Program-made: the position numbers and the translations under genes
From: Lactarius indigo
Taxonomy: Eukaryota; Basidiomycota; Agaricomycetes; Russulales; Russulaceae
Direction: 5' to 3'
Length of the DNA stretch: 64,000 bases
NCBI GenBank assembly: GCA_025766275.1
Contig: JAFKAC010000085.1
Location: forward strand, 186,001-250,000
Notes under the pieces: model-generated
What the model saw: the letters and a program-made list of their open reading frames with translations, nothing else
The model's database searches: none
What the model was told of the DNA's origin: nothing
Shown: positions 33,769 through 47,304 of the stretch, piece by piece
Numbering within the stretch: the stretch's first letter is position 1
Layout of the letters: every line of letters begins with the position of its first letter

Positions 33769-34966
33769 GGTGTGTTCTGCCTCTTTGCAGGACCTGCGCA
33801 AACGGACTGTTATATACGCTTCCTGGGAGAAGCAGCTCTAGATCAGCGATAGGAAGTCATACAGCCATCCAACGTCGCGTATGTCAAATGGAAGTCGTTC
33901 CTCCCGTAAAGTCCCGCATCAGAAGAGTATCAGAAACAAGTCAAAGCGTGTGCGATGAGCGACCGCGGCGGCCGGCACAGGCGTCAACTAACTTTCGTTT
34001 GATCCTGGGTTGGTGCTTTGGTACCTGTCACGAAAGGGAAATACCAGGCGAGTTTGAGCATGCATAAAGTACTTGTGTTGTGATTCAGGAGCACAGTAAT
34101 CAGTTGTGCGCCAGCTTGAGGTCGACTTGTTCCTTTTCGATTGGTTTGCTGATATAAGTCACTGTGGGGGATTATGTAAACAGGTTGGAACGGAGCCGAT
34201 TTGGCTTCAGCGGAGGAGACGCTTCCGAATGACTTGAATATTTTGATAATACACGCACGAGGATTAGACGCACTGCCATCCGGAAGCGAACAAAGAATTA
34301 CTGCTTGGTTTTAGGCATCATGCATAGGGGTGTTGGGATTGCCCCGAGACCTGCCTTTGACCTTTACCACCTTGAGGGGGCTCTCACCCCGGACCTTAAA
34401 CGAAAGATCAATACATCGCTCCAGATGGAGAACGCAGCGTTTAAACTGATCATATGACCAGCTAAATCAAAATCGATTGAATAAGAGTGATCCCGGGTCA
34501 ACTCCGCCGCGAGCAGATGATCAAAGACAACACGTCGGGAAACATTTGCTGTGACGGAGAGCGTGCGTATCTTGTGCATCTGCGCGTGATCAGGCGACCC
34601 TCCACGAGGCCCCTCTGCCTCACAGCTTATCACTTTCAATATTGGGGAATTGAGGTATTTCTTTTTCATGCTCGGTTGGAACTCTCGTCAAGAGAAAACT
34701 CGTTTACAGCCTACTCCTACAGGCCCAGGGATATGCCCTGCAACGATGTCGATTCGGTCAACGCGTGAGGTGCGTGGGGAAGTGCAGCTCACCCGTAATA
34801 ACTTCCTCGCAGCACACGCAATATTTCCTCTTACTAGAAGTGAGTTAACAGAGTGAGTCCATGCGTTAAAAGTTGCGGGTCGTGCGACGTACCACCTAAA
34901 TAGAAATGGAGAGGGGAAGGGAGGGCATATCGACTGAGCAGGCAGCTCTCAGAATGCACCGACGAC
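33769..34966. other. Intergenic region
   Basis: About 1.2 kb between two small secreted protein genes on the same strand. It holds the promoter of the first and possibly a 3' exon of the second. No gene is supported. Confidence 0.45.
33810..33816 (-). promoter_or_regulatory. TATA-like element of the small secreted protein gene
   Basis: TATATAA on the minus strand, 42 bp upstream of the ATG. Confidence 0.45.
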
Positions 34967-35200
34967 TCACTTTGCATTCGCTGGGATAGCGTCGCACCGC
35001 ATATTCGGTATTTGGGTGCAATCTACCGCGATGAATGTTCCCGGGGTGTAGTTCGGGGTAAGCCCGACGAGTTTGTTGAACGTCTCGGACCAGGGAGACG
35101 TGAAGGCTTTTGTCGTGCACTGCAGCACATCGTGGTCGATCACCCTGGACGACGCGAGCGTGGCAAAGGAGGCAAGGAGGATCACGACGAAGTGCAGCAT
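34967..35200 (-). CDS. Small secreted protein (about 77 residues)
   Basis: The ATG at 35198-35200 starts a signal peptide (MLHFVVILLASFATLASS). The mature part has three cysteines (VLQCTT, VDCTQ, MRCDA) and ends at a TGA at 34967. That TGA lies within AAAGTGAGT, which is also a good 5' splice site, so translation could continue into a downstream exon; the model here takes the shortest reading. No family is recognised. Its type and size resemble the small secreted gene about 1.2 kb downstream, but the sequences do not clearly align. Confidence 0.55.
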   Translation of the reverse strand: MLHFVVILLASFATLASSRVIDHDVLQCTTKAFTSPWSETFNKLVGLTPNYTPGTFIAVDCTQIPNMRCDAIPANAK

Positions 35201-35711
35201 GTTGAGGGCGGGCGGGCAGAAGAGAAGGAAGGGGCAAGCCGGGCCCGTGATCCTTCTCAGATATAAGTGGGGAGAGACCGTAAGCACCGAAGCGAACAAC
35301 ACCGAAAAATTTGCACTCCATTCCTCGCTCGCGAGAAGGCACGGGACCCAAAACATTTCTCACTAGCACTGAGAGATCGAGACTCGGAAATCGGGCCGAG
35401 ACAAAGGCGCGCGCCGCGCGACGGAACGCCCGTGGTGGAGTGGCTCTCAGTTTTTGTCTTTGGGGTGGGGAGGAGGAATTCCGCGTCGTTAGCGCTGACG
35501 GCCGCTCGCAAGCCCATAATGTTGGGAAATGCACGCATGACAGCGAGCGATCTATCTCCGCTTGCTACATACGGAAATTTTCTCCGAATCGAACAAACTG
35601 CGCCCGCGCACGGTCGTTGGCGGAGATCGGTTCGTCTCCGACTTGGTGAGTGCGCTGCCCCCCCCCCCCCCCCCATCCCCAAATCGTGGGAGGCACGGCG
35701 AACCGTGGGGC
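35201..35711. other. Intergenic region with poly-C tract
   Basis: Lies between the secreted protein promoter and the AAA ATPase stop codon. A 17-base C run is at 35658-35674. The overlapping open frames on both strands are not supported. Confidence 0.5.
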
Positions 35712-38822
<3,111 letters not shown>

Positions 38823-39030
38823 AACGGGAAGGTCTGGCACCAAACCGATGATGTTTCAATTGTGGGCCGTGTGAGAGTATGACATAAGCATCCCCAGTCT
38901 TTCGGTTGCCGCGGTGTCATGCTGGCAGGTGCTGACTTGCCACTGGCATTGGCTCGACTCAGTATTCGTCTGCGCAAGCTGCAGGCCCTCACTCTCTTTA
39001 CAACCAAAGCACCATCTCCTGGAACTCCCA
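38823..39030. promoter_or_regulatory. Divergent promoter region of AFG2-like and MARVEL-like genes
   Basis: About 208 bp separate the two opposite start codons, so both promoters must share this stretch. No clear TATA box is seen. Confidence 0.45.
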
Positions 39031-40483
39031 ATGGCCTTCTCCTTCTTTCTCTACCTATTCCGCTATTTCCTCTTCGGTCTGTCTTCTCACCATCCGTATC
39101 CTCCTTGTACTCCTCCCCGTACTAATTTTCCCAAAGCTATCACCGTCATCTCCGATGCAATCATCTGCAGTGCAGCTGCTTGGAACCTACCCATCGCCAA
39201 GAATGCCAATCTTCACAGTGAGCTCGCTTATCCGCCCAAAACAACACCTTACTCACCAATCGACATTCCTAGCCCAACAACAGGTGGATATCTACATGAT
39301 CTTTCTCGGCGCTCTCAGTTTGCTGCTCGTCATCCCTATGTGAGTCGTTCGACTCGTTTACCTATCGCGTGACTAACTGGTCCAGGGTTTTCATCGACAT
39401 CTTCTCTCACCAAGCTATTACCGGCCGTGTCTGGGTAGAGTGTCTTTGGATTGACTTTCTATGGCTCTTACATCTAAGTGCGTGTTACCTCCGTTCCTCA
39501 TCACGACACCCACTCAAGTATGTTTTACGCTTTAGTCGGTGTCATCTTTGTGACCGCCTTTCTTCCGCATGACATGTGCACACCGCAAGGTAAGGCAATC
39601 TGTGATTCTTGAAAGGATGGTCTGATGACCTAGCCTTTTACAGCTAAATTCATCGACGGCGACTCCTGTACCTCTGCGAAGCTCATACTAGCCTTCTCCT
39701 GGATATGTACCATCAACTGTGAGGACTGTTACCTGCTGACTCGCGGTTGCAACTCCTAATATACCACTTCCAGTGTTCACCTACCTTGTCGCCCTTGTGG
39801 TTTCCGCTGTGCTCCATTATAAACAGGACTATACCGTCTGGAGCTCGCAAGTACGATCCTATCCATGGTATTCCCACTCTCTCGCCCATAAGCTCGGGAA
39901 TCGCCCGAGCTCTCAACCCCCTCGCCACCAACATCAAGCACCAATCTCTGCTCCCCAACCCCGACGGCCTATCCAACTCCCCGCGCGGGCGGTGCTTTCC
40001 TTCGTACACAAGGTCGAACAAATGCACGTTCCCGATCAGGACCCCGGAGACCCCGCCCCCGAACGCCGCGTGTCGCAACCGGCGATGCAACAGACCACAG
40101 CACCACCCGCGCGCCTGACGGTGCTCTACCCACTGCACATCCAAGCCGTGTGGGGTGCCTCCGCTACCAGCCCGACCTCGGGAGGGGGCGGGGACAGCGC
40201 GGCCCTCCCCCCAGTCTCCGCGAACTCCCAAATACCTCTTCGGTCTGCACCCCTTCCCTCCTCCACACTGCCGCCCGACGGTGGCCCGCCGCCACTGTGG
40301 AACTGGCCGCGCCCGGACATCATGACGCTACCACCTCCGGCACGGAAGAAGGCGATCGCGGTCCCTTCTGCACCCGAGCCTACGTCGCCCATCGACCCTC
40401 CACGTCCAGCGCCTCAGCGCCGGGGGCGTGGCTCAGCAAGGGGTCCACGTCCACCGGCCTCGACGCCAGCATCCCCGGTCTGA
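39031..40483 (+). CDS. MARVEL-like four-helix membrane protein with proline-rich cytosolic tail
   Basis: The start at 39031 gives a first hydrophobic segment (AFSFFLYLFRYFLFG). The exon around 39160-39222 encodes AAAWNLPIAKNANLH, and the next carries helix two (YMIFLGALSLLLVIPM). VFIDIFSHQAITGRVWVECLWIDFLWLLHLSA follows in two parts across 39386-39483, with MFYALVGVIFVTAF next. Helix four is SWICTINLFTYLVALVVSAVL. The order of helices and the short loops match fungal MARVEL-like proteins. The terminal exon encodes about 200 residues rich in proline, arginine and serine. One donor (about 39482) has the weak form GTTACC. A role in membrane organisation or trafficking is inferred from the fold only. 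The tail could be overextended if an intron was missed. Confidence 0.65.
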
Positions 40484-42769
40484 CCCGCGAGTTCACTCCG
40501 AGTTCACCGAACGCACCGCGCCACACTGAACCGCCCACTTCAGTCAGTGGCGTGGGAAGGGTTGTCAACCATGTTGCGTTCTATTGTGGTTACTGTATGT
40601 GTGGATATTCAGAAAAAATAGCACCTGTACTCCCTACTCTTGGACGGGCGCTGTGCGCTCGCCGTCCGCTCCTTGAATTCCCTTGTTGTAGGGGGTACAG
40701 TGCTTTCTCTAGTTCATTAGGGTTCATTAGGTGGTTATCGTCGTAGTTACTGTTGTTGTACTTGTATTCTCAAACACTGGGACCACTTGGGTCATGCCAC
40801 AAGATATGATGCATGGTGGGTTTGGTCACTAAGGTATAAGATGAAACAACTGCACTGGTCGTTGAACGTTGATCATCTACCCATGGTGGAGTTGATCCAG
40901 GATAGGTTCTGTGAATGAGGTGAAGGAATTTCCCAAAAAAAAAAAATTCATCTCGTGTCATGGGATTGCCTCAAACATTGAAGTGACGTTGATCCGTTGA
41001 TCTTGGGAGGAAAATAATAGGATCGGCTTTTTGCGAGAATATTCCCTCAATTGTAGCATTAGCACCGCCGCAACCGTGACACAGCCTAAGCCACCGTGTA
41101 GTAGTATGGGTCTACATAGAGGACTTCTCGCTCTCGCACGCGGAGCCCCTCGTATGGAGGGCTCTCTTGTGGTGCTGCTTGGTCTTCTTCCTTCGTGCGT
41201 GCTTTGGGAGTCCTCTTCCCAGCGGTGCACAGTTGGCCACAAATGGTACCAAAGATCTAACAATGGCCAAAGTCGGTGTCAGAGTACTGTACCTCCTCGT
41301 CTTCGGATCGATGTAATCGTTCGTAGTGGCGGTAGAAAACAGATACTAGTAGTTGAGATCTCTGGTACTTCGTTCGGGGGCTGACTCGTCACGTCTAAAG
41401 TAGAAAATGGACCCTCTTGATGTGCCCCTGTCGCACACTACATTATGGTTTCGGTACTTATCGTACGGTAATTTTAGTGTACCTCGGATCCGAGCATCAG
41501 TACTATTTTGTTCTGTGACTTTGCAGTCGCGCTAATTGAACTTACTACATAAACAACCATAGCTCAGAGAGAAACGTATAGAACGGAGACCGTACAAGTT
41601 CGGGCTTGACGTGAGACTCCGCTGGAAAAAGGGTGAGAGACTCGGAGACCATTTGAGAGGAAAGCAAGGAAGAAAGTGTTCCTCAGACCTAAGATATACA
41701 GAGCATCACGCGAGGTAGAATTACCACTTTGTTTCGGGTACATAATTTCGTGCTACATAGGGTAATAGGCCCTGAGGCGCACGTAAATGGATTCAAAAAA
41801 AAAAAAAAAAAAAAAGTGTTCCTCAGAATGGCACTCCGGGTGGGAGCAAATCCAGTTTCAGGTCGGAACTGTACCGTGACGCTGCGCGGCTTCCCTGGAG
41901 AATTTTTTTTTTGAACCGACTGTAGAATCCTTAATAGAATCTACTGTACTTGAGAGCTTGAGACTCGAGTAGAGTTGTTGGTGATATTACGTAATGGTGC
42001 GCCAGAAGTGGAAAGACAGTCACGTGCCGGTGACCGAGGCAATATGAGAACACGAGATGCAATCATTCGCTCTTGAACGCTTGAGCATGCGGAGGGTTTA
42101 CGAGTCAAGGTTCTACTTAGACGCATTTTCAAAAACAAGTCGGAACGCTTTGTAAGAACCTCGGGCAGTAAGTCGGGCACGATACCGAAATGGATGCAAG
42201 TCGCGCCTTGAGTCGCGTTTTCCTCTTATTCGAAGCAGCAAATCGTCCTTCAGCTTGTCCTTTAGACGAAAACGAAAACGCATAAGAAAATTCGGGAGAA
42301 TGAAATCACAATAGTCATACCTGTACATCATAATTGCCGTAGCAGGAGGATCTGTAAATTGTCGAATTATGTAGAAACATGCACGAGAATTCCTGAGGGG
42401 GGGGACCCAAAAATTATCCGGGCGAGTACGAGACAAGCCCGAGACCGAGCGTGGTACGAGGACGCTACTGCCGCTCGGACCTCCGGCAGAACGAATTCGC
42501 CAGTCACGGACACCTTTACGTAGAAGATCTGGATGAGCTCGGTCAATTGAAGACGACTCGGACTCGGACCTGTGTGCACCAGGAACACAGAGGCTCTATA
42601 AGAATGCACGAGGAACCGGCATTCGGGTTGCACAAGACCCAAGAGAGGACTTGAGTCTGCTCTCGTCTTCAAGTTCGTAACCGTGACAGTACATAATAAT
42701 AATATTCAGAGACGAAACGCAAAATCTCCCTGACCCGTGGTTTTTATTGACGTGTCTAGAACACACTTC
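40484..42769. other. Gene-free interval
   Basis: About 2.3 kb with no supported gene. Homopolymer A tracts lie at about 40935-40946 and 41796-41814. The sequence GTGTTCCTCAGA recurs at about 41674 and 41815, hinting at decayed repetitive DNA. Confidence 0.45.
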
Positions 42770-44640
42770 CTATGTGAGAGATACAGGAAGGAGAGAAACG
42801 GGAAGAAAAATGGGGCACCTTGGGGGGCACACGCACTCATTCACACTGGGGCTTGGGAATTTGTGTCGATGCCGCCACATCACTCCCGTATGCCCTCTCC
42901 ATGCTGTACAGTGCCAAGTACGGTGAACTGGGGTCACTGGATGCAAGTTCCGGGTATTTGCATTTGCACCGAGCTCAAGAATTAGCATGGCTATCTCCAA
43001 ATCACCTCGACTAGCAACCCACTATGTCCATATTTGTCTCGTGCCCCAGTATTTGCACGGTAAGTAAACGCGTCATTTGCAGATACCCTCCCTGCACTGC
43101 CAAGTAGAGCGGGGATCTACCGTTTGGTATTCGGTGTATTCGGGTCGGCACCATGTTCGGGAATTAGCGCGCGGCTATTTGCAGATGCTATCCTTACTCA
43201 CCGCGACATGCAATGGGGTCTGGCCATAGTTGTTGTTCCGAAATTGAACACATTGAACACCAGCCCTGTGCCCAAGTAGCAAGCGCACCAGGCCCATGTG
43301 CCCTCCCCATACCGCACAGTACATTGGGACCAGTTGCGTGATCTGTGAATTTGTGTTGGCGCCGTGTTCGAGAAAGTAGCGCGCGCGGCTTTCTCCGAAT
43401 GACGTGCCGCAATGTAACGGAACCTCCCCATCCTTGTTGTATGGACAAGCTCCGGCCTACACTCGAAACTAGTACACCGGCCCACCCTATATTCTAACCA
43501 TTCCACGCCCACGTCAACGTTGACACTACCCCATGGCGAACCAACGTCCACGCCTTGCACGTTCCGGAACACTTTAGATTACCTTGCAATACTTCCATAT
43601 ACGACGACTACTCATGTATATAAGACCTCGAGCCTCGCACGGAAAAACAACAAGCCCTCTTCTCTCTCATCTCTTTGTTTGCCTACTTGCGCTATCCGAG
43701 ACATCTAAACCATCGTTTCAAGTCTCCTGCCGCTCAAGTCGCGTCGACCCTCTTAGCCTCGCCTCTATCTGTTCCGTACGTATTATGTCTGCATTTCCTA
43801 GGGACGACTCTCAATCATCTCGTAGCGACTATCTACATTGTTCCGGGCTTGAACACTTGCACCGTTCCGGAACAACAAGCGCGTCACCTCTGTGTTCCCT
43901 CCCCATGCTGCACAGTGCAGTGGGTTTGCTTGCTGCGTGTTCTGGGTATTTGCGTCGGCACTATGCTCGAGAAGCAGCACGAACTTCTTCGAATGGCCAT
44001 CCCTCGCTACGACAAACAACGCGGTCTGCCCATAATTATCTCTGGCCTTAACATCTGCATGTGCTGAAACAGCAAACGGTCCCTTTCTTAATGCAGCGGA
44101 GTCGCTGTTTTGTATTCGGTACATTCGGGCTGGCGACATATCCGAGATACACTCTAGCTATCTCCGGATGATCTTGTATTGCCGCGAGATACAACAGAAT
44201 GTCCCGGTCCTTGTTCCAGAGCTCCGGCGTTATGCCGAAGCAGAAAGCGCATTAGGCCCAGATACCCTCCCCGTGCTCCGCGATGCAACGGGTCGCCTGC
44301 CACGTGGTCGGTCGGAGCATTTGCTTCGATACTATGCTCTAGAAGCACCATTACTATCTCCGAATGACCTTTCCATACAGCAAGATGTAACGCGGTCCGG
44401 TCATCCTCGCTCTGGCTCAACATCTGCGCCTTGCCGAAGTAGCAAGCGCACCGGTTCTATATGTCCTCTCTATGCTACGCGGTGCAACAGGGTCACACGT
44501 TGCGTGGTATTTGTATTTGCCCTGGCGCCATGTTCGAAAAAACTTTGTCTGTAGTGCCGAGTCTCCGACAGGGCCAGACATGTCCAGAGGTGTACTTATA
44601 TCAAGCTCAATATCAATTTTACCAACCACGTGCGATTTTG
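42770..44640 (-). pseudogene. Decayed ankyrin-repeat gene
   Basis: Fragments of ankyrin motifs occur on the minus strand in several frames. Examples are YGQTALFVVARDGHSKKFVL and ANPLHCAAWGGNTEVTRLL (43798-44139), DRTALHLAVWKGHSEIV and GDPLHRGARGGYLGLMRFLL (44154-44423), an in-frame-stop-containing repeat near 44460-44560, and ELGANANTRNLHPVTPVHR (about 42930). Frameshifts and stops separate them. No intact NACHT domain is found upstream. It looks like the remains of the 3' part of an ankyrin gene, perhaps another NLR. The 44640-44911 stretch upstream is open but unrecognised. Confidence 0.75.
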
Positions 44641-44930
44641 ACTTGTCGCAAAAATCCCGCAGCGCCTCATAACTGATCCATTCACCCCATTCAGCCATTA
44701 CAACCCCTTCCCTGAATTTTGAATTTGGACACCTTGCATACCACGGTGCAGTGGGACGTGATACGATGCGATAGACAATATGATTTTTTACCGACGCTTG
44801 AGCCCGGCCTGGGCCATTTGGTGTGGAGCATGGGCTTGAGTATGAGCCACCGATTATTGTTTTTCCTTTCATTATTTGTTCCTTAATTTCGTTTTGCATT
44901 CCAGTTGTCAATTGGGTTTGTACATGTTTT

Positions 44931-45526
44931 CCTCAGGGTTTGCAAGAAGGCTCTGAGACGGGGGAAGCATAGTCTGAGGCCTTACCACGAGGCACAGCAG
45001 GCACCGATACCAGAAGCATCTCACTCTCTTTTTTTTGAACCATACCAGAAGTATCTCGTCCGAGTCGGTAGCGAATAGCATCGGGGGAGTACGGTGCGAT
45101 GATTAGGGGGACATTATATGTTCTCGGAGCAGAAATAGTACGCCACCGACCAAGGCACTGAGCACCAGAAGTATCTCATCGGAGTCGGTATTCGCGTGGA
45201 AGCAAGGAGGGAAGTGCAGCGTTGGTGTGAGCGACGGTATTCTGGAGTATGTTGCGGCGTATACCAGCGTTCTCGGAGCAGAAGTACAGTACACTCGATC
45301 GCCAACCACAGCGCGCACTCTCGCTTGCTTGCTCCCATTGAAGCGAGATCATCTCGGATCCTGTCAGGCCGGACATGACAGATACATGGCGTTAGACAGG
45401 TGCATACAGCACTGGCAGGTGCTAGAGACAAAGCTAGAGAGGCACTGCCAGTGCGCATTGTTCGGCGCAGTTCGGAAAGATTGAGCCTAGAAGTGGCTCT
45501 ATATTCAACGCTCCTGCATCGTATGC
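44931..45526. repeat. Degenerate local repeats
   Basis: The phrase CCAGAAGTATCTC followed by GAGTCGGTA occurs near 45045 and 45170, with a shorter version at 45016. GTTCTCGGAGCAGAA occurs near 45119 and 45269. This suggests an imperfect tandem duplication of roughly 125-150 bp. No gene is called. Confidence 0.6.
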
Positions 45527-45528
45527 TA

Positions 45529-47302
45529 CAGCAGAATCCAAAATAGGGGGCCCCTTTTGGTCACATTAGGTGTCCAGGCTGAGTCTGAAAGGGTGCCCTG
45601 TTAACCATGCCGAAGTTTTCTCTCACGAAAAATTATTTGTAGTAATTAAAAAAGAAATAAAATAAAAATTTGTTGTAATTAAAAGTTAAACTTTACTAAT
45701 CAGTGGACGAATTTCGACACCAAGTGTGCAATCGCCACGCTGAATGGCTCGCCGGGTCACCCCCGGGTATTTTTAGAGCCACCTGTACCCGACCCGGACA
45801 AAACCCGTACCCATGATGAGGGGTAGGTGTTTTCTCGGGTTCAGGAGTGGTTCGGGTGCGGGTTTCAATGGGTCACGTGGGTACAAAAACCCGAGCGGGT
45901 TTTCAGGTCATATCGACTCATATCTGTACAAGTGCACACTTGGGTGCACACATACACATTGAATTTATTGATCATATATACACTACTACAGGTACTACAG
46001 GGATGTGAACTGTCTGTCTGGGGATCACGCATGAACGATGACGGTGGCAGGTTGATAGGTGGTGTCAAAACGGCGCCGATGGGGTGAGGTTGAGGCGGAG
46101 TGAACGGGTGGGCGGCGCTGGCGTCGAGGTGGCGGTGGGGGCTGTGTCGGGACGATGCTGGTGTGGGTCGAGGTGTGCGGCGCCGGTGGTAGTGTCGTAG
46201 CGGGGTCGAGGTGGCAGTAGGGGCTGTGTCGAGACGGCGCCGGTGCGGGTCGAGTTGGCAGTGGCGGCTGTGTCGAGGTGGGGGCAGCATGGCAGGGCCG
46301 AGGTGGTGGTTGTAGCCGGGTCGGTCGGGTCGAGGGTGTCGCAGCCATGTCGAGGTGGCGGGGTCGAGGGGCAGCGGATGCGGGTGGTGTGTTGAGGGTG
46401 CAGCGAAGTCGTTACAGGAGCGGGAGCGGGAGGTCCTGCCCAGTCGAAATGGGTAAGAGAAGAACAAAAAGTGAAAACAAAACACATCTGAGTGGGGCCA
46501 AATGCCACGAGACGGTGACAAGGGTGATAGCAACAACGGGATGGCCTATGTACACATACGTGAGCGGCAGGTTGAGGGGTGGGAGCGACAGGTGAGGCGG
46601 ATTGGGTACTTGCATGTCGCGAGGTGTCAAGGTGGTGAGAGGAGACCTTTGTGAAGGTGATGACGCCACTGTCCTGTAGCCTGCACTGGTTAGAGACGGA
46701 CGGGAAAAAGAAAAAGAAAAAGAAGAAAAAAACATAGCTTCGTATTGGTCTTCGGGATGTGCGTGAGGGGAAGGGAGAGGGACACGCGGCCTGTCTTCAA
46801 GTGCCTAGGGACTGTTTGCGAAGTCGGTGATCTGGTTTGACGGGAGGGTGCGTCGGGGAGGAGGGGAGAGATAGCGAGAGAGTGTGTGTACGGGGTGATG
46901 GATCACACACTGATTCCCGTGAGTTCGTGAATATCCGCCCGAGTCACGAATACCCTGGATGGACAAAGACAGCCATATCCTTGAGCTCATCTGAGATGTG
47001 ATGGCCAACCACGAGGGAGGGGAGACGGAGGCGGGAGAGGGAGAGGTGAAGGACAAAAAAACATTCCGCATGGGCAAAGTACGGATAACCTTAACTTTTG
47101 CAGGCCCTTTGCTGCGTGCCGTCCCAGCATCCCAGGATAACTATTTGATACCGCGGATAACTATTTTATAACTATATATTTGCGAGATCCCAGATTTCCC
47201 GAGAATTTCAAACTGTACTTAACTGTGAACCCCGCACGTCAAATTTGGAGGTCAGCTACTGTCCATTCGTACGCGAGGGGCCCCCTATTTTGGATTCTGC
47301 TG
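45529..47302. mobile_element. Non-autonomous TIR element with TA target sites (1,774 bp)
   Basis: The first 27 bp (45529-45555) and the last 27 bp (47276-47302) are perfect inverted repeats that begin CAGCAGAATCC. Each end is bordered by TA (45527-45528 and 47303-47304), which fits a TA target-site duplication of the Tc1/mariner/pogo type. No transposase frame is seen inside; the interior is G/T-rich minisatellite-like and A/T-rich DNA. The two ends share no clear similarity beyond the terminal repeats. It is therefore a candidate deletion derivative or MITE-like element. Confidence 0.8.
46080..46420. repeat. GT/GC-rich minisatellite inside the TIR element
   Basis: Degenerate repetitions of GTCGAGGTGG and GGGGCTGTGTCGAG alternate through this stretch. 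They create long but spurious proline/threonine/histidine-rich frames on the minus strand. Confidence 0.7.
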
Positions 47303-47304
47303 TA

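Noticed and set aside
45865..46536. Minus-strand 223-codon proline/threonine/histidine-rich frame
   Set aside because: It is produced by minisatellite repeats inside the TIR element; three frames are open at once, as expected for repeats lacking stops.
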